Of a stretch of DNA of 64,000 bases, positions 1-8,772 are shown piece after piece (the first letter of the stretch is position 1; each line of letters opens with the position of its first letter). Both the position numbers and the translations under genes were made by a program. Source of the stretch: Antrihabitans spumae (GTDB lineage Bacteria > Actinomycetota > Actinomycetes > Mycobacteriales > Mycobacteriaceae). The stretch covers positions 62,001 to 126,000 of the forward strand of contig NZ_JBIMSN010000052.1 in the NCBI RefSeq assembly GCF_043944905.1. The letters are read 5' to 3'. Under the pieces are notes generated by a model, which was given only the letters and a program-made list of their open reading frames with translations, was not told where the DNA came from and made no database searches.

Positions 1-2
1 GG

Positions 3-245
3 CTCGCCGCGCTTGCGCCCGCCTGGAACAGCACCTTGAAACCCATGGCACTGGAATTGGCAAACGCGCTTCCCGCGCTCGATGCACTCGGGGCCAAGTT
101 GGACAGCCTGATCCGTTCGGTCGATGGACTCGGCGCCAAGATGACCACGCTGATCACACCGGCAGGCGGGATCGGACTCGATCAGTCCGACGTCGCGATC
201 ACCGCACCGCCGCTGTGTGTCCCCGTTCCGGGGAAGGCGTGCTGA
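3..245 (+). CDS. MceC-type protein, C-terminal end only (mce operon 1)
   Basis: The open frame enters from the left edge, so the real start lies outside the window. About 80 residues are visible. They end in a short tail, LCVPVPGKAC, that resembles the end of the complete MceC in the second mce operon (LCIPTAAKAC, gene at 24971-25993). MceC proteins are membrane-anchored subunits of Mce lipid importers. The stop codon TGA at 243-245 overlaps the ATG of the next gene by one base, which fits a tight mce operon. Its position directly before MceD supports the subunit letter. The MCE domain and membrane anchor cannot be judged because they lie upstream. Confidence 0.8.
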   Translation, partial: LAALAPAWNSTLKPMALELANALPALDALGAKLDSLIRSVDGLGAKMTTLITPAGGIGLDQSDVAITAPPLCVPVPGKAC

Positions 246-1346
246 TGCTGAACAAGATGCTCGGTGCACGTGCGTTTATGTCGGTCGCGGGCGTCGTTGT
301 GATCGCAATGGTCACGGCGGTCGCGTACTTCGTGATCATGAAACCGACCAAGGAGATGACGTCGTACTGCGCGGTGATGGCTGACAGCATCGGCCTCTAC
401 CCCGGCAACCACGTCACCATGCGCGGCATGCCGATCGGGACCGTGACCGCCACGCAACCGCAAGGACCGACTGTGCGTGTCGAATTCGAAGTCGATGCGA
501 AGTACGCTCTGCCAGCTGACGTTTCGGCGACAACGATGTCCGACACGCTCGTCGCGGACCGCGATCTCGCCGTGCTCGGCATGGGAACCACAACCGAAGA
601 CTGGGACAGCGGCATCTGCATCACCAAGACGCTCACACCGAAGAGCTTGACCGAGACTCTCGACTCGCTCGCGAAGCTGTTCGACGAGACACTCGGACCC
701 GAACCTGGATCCGCTCGGACCGTGCTCGGCGACGGAATCACCGCACTCGACAACGCGACAGTCGGTACGGGACCGCAACTCAACGACATCATCAACAAGC
801 TCGGCAGCGCCCTGAAGTCCCCCGACGCGGCCATCGGTCACATCGGCTCGCTGATCGACGTGCTGAGTTCGCTTGCGGCGAGCATCACCAACGGGTGGAG
901 CGACATCAAGTCGATGATGACCCGATTCACTCCCGTCATCGATCAGGTCAACAACGAACTGTTCGTCGAGGTGCCGCCCATCGTCGACGGCTTGCGGAAA
1001 CTGCTACCTGTCCTCAACGACATCACCACCGTATTCGGAGATCCGATCTTCAAAGCCCTCGACAGCACGGTGCCTTTGCTGCGCTGGATATCGGCGAATG
1101 TCGGTTCCCTGCAGGAGATCATCGCGATGATCCCCACGATCGGCACCGCGTTCACTCGGTCCGTCGATCCTGCGACCGGGGCGACCCGCGATGTCCTACG
1201 CGACGCCGACAGTGGCGATCGCCCAACCGCAGGCCGACATCGCCTGCGCCGCCATCAACGTGATGTCGCCGGGACAATGTAGAGCTGAGGAGATGATGCG
1301 CGTTCCGCTCGCGCAGCTGCTGCTCGGGATTGCGGGTGCACGATGA
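245..1346 (+). pseudogene. MceD-type protein, frameshifted near its C terminus (mce operon 1)
   Basis: An N-terminal membrane segment (about residues 8-28) is followed by an MCE domain and a long helical region. The start is the ATG overlapping the MceC stop. The first frame reads sensibly to about 1176-1190 and then runs into an Arg-rich nonsense tail ending at 1282. The frame beginning at 1191 continues with family-like sequence (MSYATPTVAIAQPQ, then INVMSPGQC) and stops at 1344-1346, overlapping the mceE ATG by the usual ATGA. Removing one G from the GGGG run at 1177-1180 restores one reading frame of about 366 codons. It is therefore either a sequencing error or a real +1 frameshift. In the Mce complex MceD is one of six substrate-channel subunits. 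Confidence 0.8.
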
Positions 1347-2422
1347 ATTCACGGACGCCACACAAGCTTCGACGATCGCTGGTTGCGATGGCGGTTGCGG
1401 GCACACTCGCTGCACTGAGTGGCTGTGCGATCGATCCTTCGACAGTCCCCGTGCCAGGTACCACCGTTTCGGGTCCCACCTACCGTGTGCAGATCGAACT
1501 TGCCAACGCTCTGAATCTTCCTGCCCGCGCCAAGGTCCTCGCCAACGGTGCTCAAATCGGCACTGTGGCAGGCGTGCACGTGGTCGACCCGACGGCCGAC
1601 GCTCCGGTCGGCTATGTAGTCGTCGACATCGACGTGTCGGAATCGGTGCGGTTGCCCCGAACAACACGTGCCGAACTGCGGCAGAACACCATCCTGGGTG
1701 ACATTCACATTGCGGTGACGACCCCACCCGGTGGGTTCGGCGATCCGATTCCACCGGACGGTGTGATTCCGATCGAGCAGACGAAGCCGCCGGTCCAGAT
1801 CGAAGACACGATGGCCGGCATGGCGCTCTTCGTCCAAGGCGGCGCGATCTCGCAGTTGCAAGACATCGTCAAACGCGTCAATGCGGTGCTGCCTGCGGAC
1901 CCGAGGGAGACCGCTCGCATCGCGGATACGGTCGGGTCCGACATCCAAGACCTGTCTCGCAACCTCGACCAAGTCGACGCACTCATGGATTCTCTCGTCG
2001 CGACGTCGGAGGCGGTGCAGGAAGATCTACCCGTTTTCGCGGACATCCTGACCGAACCGACGGTCCAGCACCTCGGCGACGCTGTCGCTTCCATCGCCGA
2101 AGTCGTCGGTGTCCTCGGCGCGTTGGGTGAGATCGGGCTTTCGCTGCAGTGGTTGGGACCGCTGATCACCGAGGGTGACGCCGCGGCGAAGGCCTTCGTC
2201 CCGTTGGCGTTCACCCGTCGACCATTCGATCTCGACGCACCGTCGAACCTGAACCTCCTCGTCTCCTTGTTGCGGGACAAAGTGATTCCGTTCGTCGAAC
2301 GTGGTCCGAAGGTCAACGTCGTCGAGGTGACGGCAACCGATGCTGCAGCTCCGGCGGTGTCCACCGACGACCAGGTCGATCGAATTCTGCAGACGCTACG
2401 CATGATCGGGGCAGTGCGATGA
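1343..2422 (+). CDS. MceE-type lipoprotein (mce operon 1)
   Basis: This 359-residue protein begins with a basic segment and a hydrophobic stretch that ends in a lipobox (ALSGC, Cys about residue 28), as expected for the lipidated MceE/LprK subunit. Next come a short conserved stretch (TVPVPGTT), an MCE domain at about 40-120, and a long helical tail. It is expected to sit on the outer face of the membrane as part of the Mce lipid importer. The ATG overlaps the mceD stop as ATGA and its own TGA overlaps the mceF ATG, so translation is probably coupled. The paralogue in operon 2 (22922-23914) has the same layout, which confirms the assignment. Confidence 0.92.
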   Translation: MNSRTPHKLRRSLVAMAVAGTLAALSGCAIDPSTVPVPGTTVSGPTYRVQIELANALNLPARAKVLANGAQIGTVAGVHVVDPTADAPVGYVVVDIDVSESVRLPRTTRAELRQNTILGDIHIAVTTPPGGFGDPIPPDGVIPIEQTKPPVQIEDTMAGMALFVQGGAISQLQDIVKRVNAVLPADPRETARIADTVGSDIQDLSRNLDQVDALMDSLVATSEAVQEDLPVFADILTEPTVQHLGDAVASIAEVVGVLGALGEIGLSLQWLGPLITEGDAAAKAFVPLAFTRRPFDLDAPSNLNLLVSLLRDKVIPFVERGPKVNVVEVTATDAAAPAVSTDDQVDRILQTLRMIGAVR

Positions 2423-3378
2423 AGATCAGTTCGATCGCGTCGTTGGGATCCATCCTCGCAGTACTCGTCTTCGGGTCCGCCTACCTTGCCTTCGGAGTGG
2501 TCCGCGTCGATACGTTCACCGAATTCGATTCCATGTCGATGGTGTTGACCAATTCCGGCAGCGTGGGTCCACGGTCGCCGGTGCTGCTGACCGGAGTCGA
2601 AGTCGGCGACGTAACCTCGGTCGCCAACGTCGAGGGCGGTGTGCAGGTCGACTTCCGCGTCGAACGTAAGTTCAGCATTCCGACTGCGAGTGTTGTTCGC
2701 ATCGAGAATATTTCGGCACTCGGTGAGCCGTATATCGAGTTCACCCCACGCACCGCCGACGGACCGTATCTCACCGATGGCGCGCAGGTCGACACCAGCA
2801 CCATCCGGATGCCGATTTCCATTCCGGAGGTATCCAGGCTGGTGACCGAGGTGCTCAATCAGCTTGACCCGAAGGCCATCTCGTCGTTCATCAACACTTT
2901 CGACGAGGCGTTGTCCGGGACCGAATCGATCGTTCCGCAACTGTCGAGATCCACAGATCTGCTTGCCGCAACTCTGCTAAGTCGAACGCCGAAGTTCGCG
3001 GGCATGCTCATCGATCTACAGGCGATCGCACCGGACATGGACTGGGTCGGTCCGGCTCTGGTGTCCGGGTCCCCGCTGTGGCGGCAGTTCGCGGAACGCG
3101 TCGACGAGATAGCGCAATCGGTTCAGCGGTTGGCCGATACGGGCGACACGCCGGCAATGTATGTGCAGGGCAACGGACTTGCGCCGTTCCTGAACCGGCT
3201 TGCCGACTACTTCCGCACGACGGGACCTGACTTCAGGGCTCTGGCTCCATCGGTGCAACCGCTTGCAGAACTGGCAACCACCAGCTTTCCGCAGGTGGAC
3301 ATCAGCGCACTGATCGCGCAAGCGTTGGAGTCGACAAGTCCCGACGGCGCCGTCCATTTACAGATCAACGTCAAGTAG
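2419..3378 (+). CDS. MceF-type protein (mce operon 1)
   Basis: This 319-residue protein has one N-terminal membrane segment (about residues 8-28), an MCE domain at about 35-115 with family-typical text (GEPYIEFTP), and a long helical region. MceF is the last of the six MCE-domain subunits and helps form the channel that carries hydrophobic substrates across the cell envelope. It starts by ATGA overlap with mceE and is followed 20 bases later by the Mce-associated gene, the same order as in the complete second operon. The substrate (sterol, fatty acid or other lipid) cannot be read from sequence. Confidence 0.92.
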   Translation: MKISSIASLGSILAVLVFGSAYLAFGVVRVDTFTEFDSMSMVLTNSGSVGPRSPVLLTGVEVGDVTSVANVEGGVQVDFRVERKFSIPTASVVRIENISALGEPYIEFTPRTADGPYLTDGAQVDTSTIRMPISIPEVSRLVTEVLNQLDPKAISSFINTFDEALSGTESIVPQLSRSTDLLAATLLSRTPKFAGMLIDLQAIAPDMDWVGPALVSGSPLWRQFAERVDEIAQSVQRLADTGDTPAMYVQGNGLAPFLNRLADYFRTTGPDFRALAPSVQPLAELATTSFPQVDISALIAQALESTSPDGAVHLQINVK

Positions 3379-3398
3379 CACTGATTTAGGAGTCATCG

Positions 3399-4000
3399 AT
3401 GACAACCGACGAAACGAACGATGTAACGAGCGCGGACAAGGTCGCGCCCGCACCAAGTTCGGCCGAGCCACGCCCACCCGGACATTGTCGCTACGGATGT
3501 CGACGATCGCCATCACAGCGGCGATCGTTGCTCTGATCGTTGCGGTCGCGATCCTGGGCTTCCTCCTGATCTCGGCTCGCGGTGAAGTCGACGACAACGC
3601 GGCCGCGGCTGCCGACGATCGACGTGCCGAGCAGGTCGCGACCGACTATGCGATCGGGGCCTCGAACATCGATTTCCAGAACGTCGACGACTGGCTGGCG
3701 AAGCTCAAGGCAAACACCAGCCCGGAACTTGCCAACAAATTCGACGCAACCGCGCCGAAGCTGCAGGAGATTCTCGTACCACTCAAGTGGACGTCGTCTG
3801 CCACTCCGATCGCCGCGAAGGTCGCGTCCGAGACCGGCGGTATCTACGTGGTGAACGTCTTCGTCAACGTCACGTCGACGAGCGCGCAGACGCCCGACGG
3901 AGGTCAGACCACCGTGACCTACAACGTCACCGTCGACAAGAACTCCGATTGGAAAATCACCGACGTCGGCGGCATGGAAGGTGCACTTCCGGTCAGATAG
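3399..4000 (+). CDS. Mce-associated membrane protein (Mas-like), probable N-terminal frameshift
   Basis: The best start is the ATG at 3399. It has a strong AGGAG six bases upstream and begins an acidic, Pro-rich cytoplasmic tail like the operon 2 paralogue at 21395. That frame runs out within about 35 codons. The frame beginning around 3475 continues with a basic segment, a membrane helix (residues after the internal ATG at 3485) and an extracytoplasmic domain of about 130 residues ending at 4000. One missing base near the CCC run at about 3477-3480 joins the two. If there is no error, translation must begin at the ATG at 3485, which has no good ribosome site. Mas proteins are thought to help assemble or stabilise Mce complexes. 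Confidence 0.75.
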
Positions 4001-4045
4001 GGCGACAATTATTCGGATGAATCGCCGGGATAGGCAGGAGTAGCT

Positions 4046-4753
4046 ATGGCAGCTTTGCCACCCCTTCGCATCGGCGCTGCGCTGCCCGATCCGCCGTTCG
4101 AGTTGTATGTCGACGGCACCGCAACGGGATTCGATATCGAATTCACTCGAGCGATTGCACGGGTCCTCGGTCGGGCGTGGGAATTGGTCCCCTACAAGGG
4201 AACCGATTTCAACGGCATCTTCGCAATGCTCGACGACGGCGTGGTCGACTGCATTGCATCGGGAACGACCGTCACCCCAGGGCGACGTGAGATGGCCGAC
4301 TTCTGTTCTGCCTATTTCCAGTCAGGTCAATCCATTGCCGTCGACACCGAGCGATTGCCACACGTGCGAGGCATCGACGATCTCGACGGTCTCACGATCG
4401 GTGTTCAGCAAGGCAATACAAGCCAGCCGATCGCTGACGCGCTTGTCGCCAAGGGGCGCGCGGCCGCAGTCCGTGCTTACGACTACCACGACATCGACAA
4501 GGCGCTCGATGATCTGTCCTCCGGCGGGTGCGACGTTGTGATGAAGCTTGCGCCCGTGCTCACCTGGTTGGTACGAGACCGACCGAAGGTCGAAGTGGTG
4601 CAACGCGACATCTCCCACGAGGAGATCGCGATCGCTGTTCGGAAGGGCGACGACCGCCTACGCGGCCTTATCGACGACGCGCAACGTGCCTTGGCCGCTG
4701 ACGAAACCCTTGCTCGACTCGCCGAGCAATGGCTGGACCCGCGGCCGACATAG
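4046..4753 (+). CDS. Orphan solute-binding protein of the amino-acid-type family (SBP_bac_3), no signal peptide
   Basis: The 235 residues cover a full bacterial extracellular solute-binding family 3 fold. The N-terminal lobe begins LRIGAALPDPPFE. A typical 'DFNGIFAML DDGVVD' stretch follows, with hinge and second-lobe text LTIGVQQGNTSQ. A clear AGGAG lies six bases before the ATG. There is no signal peptide or lipobox, so the product should remain in the cytoplasm unless the start is wrong. No permease or ATPase gene lies nearby. It follows the Mas gene of mce operon 1 by 45 bases and may be co-transcribed. Possible roles are a cytoplasmic ligand sensor or a remnant. The function is not established. 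Confidence 0.75.
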   Translation: MAALPPLRIGAALPDPPFELYVDGTATGFDIEFTRAIARVLGRAWELVPYKGTDFNGIFAMLDDGVVDCIASGTTVTPGRREMADFCSAYFQSGQSIAVDTERLPHVRGIDDLDGLTIGVQQGNTSQPIADALVAKGRAAAVRAYDYHDIDKALDDLSSGGCDVVMKLAPVLTWLVRDRPKVEVVQRDISHEEIAIAVRKGDDRLRGLIDDAQRALAADETLARLAEQWLDPRPT

Positions 4754-4902
4754 GCGTCGAGGCACGAGGCAGCCGGCGCGCTGTGGTGCCACTCACAGGC
4801 GAGATTTCGTTCAATGTGCAACGATTCGATATTGTCTACAAACTCGCTGACACCCCGGTCGGCTAAGTTCGTGTTGAGGGAAAGTCGAGAACCCCGTGAC
4901 GA

Positions 4903-7535
4903 ATGCCCGCAGTCGGACGGCGGGCTGCCGGTGTTGATATGACCTGGCCACGCGCAGCTTTTGGTATCGCGCTCGTGTGCGCTGTTGCGTCGCTCGTGCG
5001 ACCGCAGAGCCTGGACTTCCTACTGGTAGCAACCGCCTTCTGTGCTGCGATCGCATGTGTGCTCGGCTCGACGAGGCAGGTTGCGGTTGCTCGATGTGGC
5101 TGGCTTCTGATCGGGTTCGGTCAACTCTGCAACGGGGTCGGGAATCTGTGGGTCCTTTCGGATCCGAACTCGTGGTTTGTCGGTTCCGAATGGACCACCA
5201 GCATCGTTTTCAACGTTGCAACTCTCGTAACAGTCCTCGGATTGACGGCGTTGGTGCTGCCGCAGGACTCGATGGAAAGCTCGCGGAGGTATGTCTGGAC
5301 CTGCTCGCGATCACGGGTTGCGCGTTTGTCATCGGGGTTCAGTGGGACATAGTTCGGTTCTTCGGAGAAGGCGGGAACGAGACGACTTCCGCATTCGGGT
5401 TGATGGGATTTCTCGCCGTCGTTGTGGACTGGGTTGGGCTTGCCGTTGCCGCGATCGTCTGGGGGAGAAAGCCGTTCGGTCAGGTGGCGGGTCGATATGT
5501 AGCCGCGGGACTCTTTCTGGCGATGCTCGGCGACTCGCGGGTCCTCGGCTGGGCTGTCGACGTGTCCGATTCGGTTGCCGCCTACCTATGGGTGTCGTCG
5601 TCGCTGCTGATCCTCATCGGTGGGGTGTGCATCACCTCAAAACCGGAGACTGTGCGACCGCTCGACGACGGTCACGTCGTTCGGATCGCGACAGTGCTCG
5701 AGATCGTCACCGTGTGCGCGGTGATATTCGGTGGCGCAACCTCGCCGGGGACTCGAATAGTTCTTGCGATCGTTCTGCTCGTCATCACCGCGCGCCAGTG
5801 GCGGGTCGTTCGAGCGAACCTGTGGCTGCATCGCCAGATAGAAGCGAGCGAACGGCATTTCCGCGCGCTCGTCGACAGCACGGGCGACGTGATCGTGCGC
5901 GTCGGTCCGTCCGGTCTCGTCGAGTATGCGAGCCCTGCGGCACGGCGAGTACTCCTGCGGAATCCCTCGTCGATGAACGGACGCCGAATCGACGAGTTCG
6001 TACACGACCTACATGACACGGATGTGCTGGGGTGGCTGACGAGTCCGAGTCGAACGGCGTCGGATCATCTGTCGTTTCTGGCGGCCAGGTCAGACGGGAC
6101 AACTGTCCATATCGAGGCAAGTTGGGCACGGCTCAGCAACGGCTACATGCTTGCGTTGCGTGATGTCGACGACCAGATACTTATGCGCACGCAACTCGAA
6201 TTCGCCGCCCGCACCGACAGTTTGACTGGTTTGGCGAATCGCGCCTATTTCGAGGCGGAACTCGGAAAGAGGCTGCTGACGTGCGGAGCGGCGACGGTGA
6301 TGTTCTGCGACCTGGATCGGTTCAAATCGGTCAACGATATGAACGGACACTCGGTCGGCGACGCACTGTTGGTCGAGGTCGCGAAACGTCTCAGCGGAGC
6401 AGTCGACGACGCACTGATAGCGCGCTTCGGTGGTGACGAGTTCACCGTCATGCTGCAAGCAGGCCTGAGTCGATCCAGGGCAATGGCCGCCGCCGAACGT
6501 ATCAAGGCGGCGGTGGCGGGCCTGTACGACCTCGGCAGTATGGCGTTTGCAGTCAGCATGACAGTGGGCATCACAGTGGAGCAGGAAGGTTCGGTCGACG
6601 AGGTACTGCGTTGTGCAGATATTGCGCTCGCAGCCGCCAAGGTTGCGGAGCGCGGGTCGATCGCAGAGTTCGAAACGGCCATGTACGAGACCGCGATCCA
6701 TCGGATTCATATGGACAAGCGTTTTCGGTCGGCGTTCGCAGCGAGGGAACTGTCGTTGGTCTATCAGCCGATCGTCGACTCCGTGGGCGGTGCGGTTGTG
6801 GCAGCCGAGGCGCTGCTCCGCTGGCTGGACGAGGACGGGAACCCCATCCTCTCCGCGCCGGAGATCGTAGATCTTGCCGAATCCTTCGGCACAATGGCCG
6901 AACTCGGCGACTGGGTGATGCGCACCGCCTTCGCGCAAGCCGTGACGTGGGCCGAACTTGGTTGGCCGATCCGAGTTTCCGTGAACGTGTCCAGTCAACA
7001 GATCACAGATGCGGCATTCGCGGTTCGTGTGACGAAGGCACTACTCGATACGAAACTAGATCCGACCCAGGTGGTCCTCGAGATCACCGAAGATGCATTT
7101 CTCGAGGGCAACGATGCAGTGCTGGCGTCGTTGGAGACACTGCGTGGTTCGGGTGTTCGGTTCGCCATCGACGATTTCGGGACGGGCTATTCGAATCTCG
7201 GATACCTCAATCGCTTACCGATCTACGGCATCAAGCTCGACCGGACTTTCGTTGCTGGCCTTGGCGAACGACCCGAGCAGGAGCCGATTGTTCGAGCAGT
7301 GGTCGGACTTGCGCACGAACTCGGCATGGTCATCTGCGCCGAAGGCGTCGAACGCATCGACGAGCTGCAGGTGTTGCAGGAATTGGGTGTGCACTTCGTG
7401 CAGGGCCATCTCACGGGATATCCATTGCAACCGAACGAGTTCCACGATCTACTTCGTCGTGGTCCCTACGACATGAGACCTGCGAACTCGGCCGACAGCC
7501 TTCGGCAATCAGGGTTATCGGATCGGGCTACCTGA
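4903..7535 (+). pseudogene. Membrane PAS-GGDEF-EAL cyclic-di-GMP protein, frameshifted in its sensor region
   Basis: Starting at 4903 (or ATG 4939), one frame encodes several hydrophobic helices up to about 5275. The frame then shifts by one base and continues with more membrane helices from KLAEVCLDLL to about 5640. After that come a PAS-like domain (SERHFRALVDSTGDVI), a GGDEF domain with intact GGDEF and the usual DSLTGLANR lead-in, and an EAL domain with EALLRW and DDFGTGYSNL. Adding one A to the AAA at 5276-5278 joins the two parts. The catalytic half (about 5830-7535) is uninterrupted. It would make and/or degrade cyclic di-GMP at the membrane. The frameshift may be a sequencing error. 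Confidence 0.8.
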
Positions 7536-7572
7536 GGATGCGTTCTTGGCCGGCGTCGGTACGATCGTCCTC

Positions 7573-8226
7573 GTGCCAACTTCTGAGTCCAACGCGGCGG
7601 AACGTCGCGTCTACGGTGGACGTTCCGCTGCCGAACGTGGCGACGAGCGGCGCCGTAGATTGGTGGACGCAGCACTCGAATTGTTTGGCACCAAGGGCTT
7701 TTCGGCTACATCGATCGAGCAGCTTTGCTCCACCGCGAATGTCTCTACCCGCAGCTTCTACGAGGACATCGGGAGTCGCGAGAAATTGCTCATCGCGCTG
7801 GTCGAAGATCTGACTTCCAAGGCGACCGAATCCAGTCTCGAAGCTTTGGCGGCGACTCAGGGCGAACCGATGTCGATCAGGATCAGCCACGCCTTCCGCG
7901 CCTACCTCGCGGTGACGTGCCGCGATAGGCGTTCTGCGCGGGTCTGCTACGTCGAGGTCGTCGGGGTGAGCCCCGTTGTCGAAGAGTGGCGCAGGGGGTG
8001 GCGTGAGCGTATTGCCGCAGTGGTCGTGTACGAGGCGACCAGTGCCGTTGAACGCGGTGAGGCCAAGGACAGGGAGTATCGCCTGTTCGCGATAGCAGTG
8101 ATCGGTGCAGTGAACTCCTTGGCACAGGAACTCGCACTTGCCGATGAAATTGCCGGAGCAGCAGTGACACTCGACGATATTTGCGAAGAAATCACACACA
8201 TGGTCACGGCGGGTCTCACCGTCTGA
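7573..8226 (+). CDS. TetR-family transcriptional regulator
   Basis: About 217 residues. A TetR N-terminal helix-turn-helix lies at about residues 25-70 (LVDAALELFGTKGFSATSIE, then NVSTRSFYEDIGSREKLL). It is followed by an all-helical ligand-binding domain. I chose the GTG at 7573. An earlier TTG at 7546 is possible but adds only nine residues. It lies 37 bases after the GGDEF-EAL gene on the same strand. The next gene, a remnant TetR at 8264, is convergent. Targets and ligand are unknown. Confidence 0.85.
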   Translation: MPTSESNAAERRVYGGRSAAERGDERRRRLVDAALELFGTKGFSATSIEQLCSTANVSTRSFYEDIGSREKLLIALVEDLTSKATESSLEALAATQGEPMSIRISHAFRAYLAVTCRDRRSARVCYVEVVGVSPVVEEWRRGWRERIAAVVVYEATSAVERGEAKDREYRLFAIAVIGAVNSLAQELALADEIAGAAVTLDDICEEITHMVTAGLTV

Positions 8227-8650
8227 AGCAACCGATTCGGTTGGGCGAGGCCAGCCTTGACCTTCAGGCCGAGGTCACGGTCGGCGACACCGCGAACTTC
8301 CGAACCATTGTTATCGCAGTATCGACGTAGCGTTCGCGTTCGGATGCCGTGACGTCTCCGCGTACACCGCGGAGGAGTCCACCGATCGCATAGCCCGTCA
8401 GGATGTGGGCTACGGAGTCCGCGTCGAGGTCGGGATCGAGGATGCCGTCTGAGAGTCCACGTTGGACGAACATGGAGAGCGTGACTGTGAAGCCGTCCAG
8501 CAGGCCGAGCATTCGGGCAGTGATCGCCTCGTCGATCGTGCCGTTGCGAACCACGACGGTGGTCAGGTCGGGATTTGCATCGAGTAGTTCGTAAAGATTG
8601 TTTGCGGCGGTACGCAGGAAGCGCTCGTAGTCTGCATCAACCGAATTACC

Positions 8651-8666
8651 GGCTGACACATCAGTC
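8651..8666. promoter_or_regulatory. Operator-like site, GACTGAYNYRTCANTC family (copy 4)
   Basis: The sequence GGCTGACACATCAGTC matches the perfect inverted repeat found upstream of mce operon 2 (29802-29817) at 13 of 16 positions. It lies 106 bases before the lipase start at 8773, inside the degenerate 5' end of the TetR remnant. The size and symmetry fit a TetR-family operator. Confidence 0.5.
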
Positions 8667-8705
8667 AGATAATGTCGGTGGACCCGGAAGCGATCCGCTC
8701 TGGAA

Positions 8706-8734
8706 ACGATGTCTTGTTGTAAACAAGGCATCGT
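8706..8734. promoter_or_regulatory. 29-bp near-perfect palindrome upstream of the secreted lipase gene
   Basis: Two 13-base arms (ACGATGTCTTGTT and AACAAGGCATCGT) match at 12 of 13 positions around a three-base centre, GTA. The end lies 38 bases before the lipase GTG at 8773, a position suited to an operator. It is distinct in sequence from the site at 8651-8666, so two regulators may act here. Confidence 0.6.
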
Positions 8735-8772
8735 GTTGTAATCGGACTTCACAAAGAAGTGAAGGAGTTGCT

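Larger units (their letters stand above)
8264..8752 (-). pseudogene. TetR-like C-terminal domain lacking the DNA-binding half
   Basis: The last 120 residues look like a TetR ligand-binding domain (DYERFLRTAANNLYELLD, MLGLLDGFTVTLSMF). I find no helix-turn-helix upstream in any of the three minus-strand frames between 8640 and 8770. The first 40 residues of this frame do not resemble a protein domain. They run through two palindromes (8651-8666 and 8706-8734) that look like operator sites for the divergent lipase gene. The simplest reading is a regulator that lost its 5' end by deletion, leaving promoter DNA fused to its 3' end. A true start, if any, is unclear. Without the HTH it cannot bind DNA in the usual way. 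Confidence 0.6.

Noticed and set aside
1176..1190. Programmed ribosomal frameshift in mceD
   Set aside because: The GGGG run is not followed by a recognisable slippery heptamer and pseudoknot, and other mceD genes are continuous. An indel or read error is more likely.
1705..2940. Long minus-strand open frame (411 codons) across mceE and mceF
   Set aside because: It overlaps two confident mce genes, shows no recognisable motif and has low-complexity composition.
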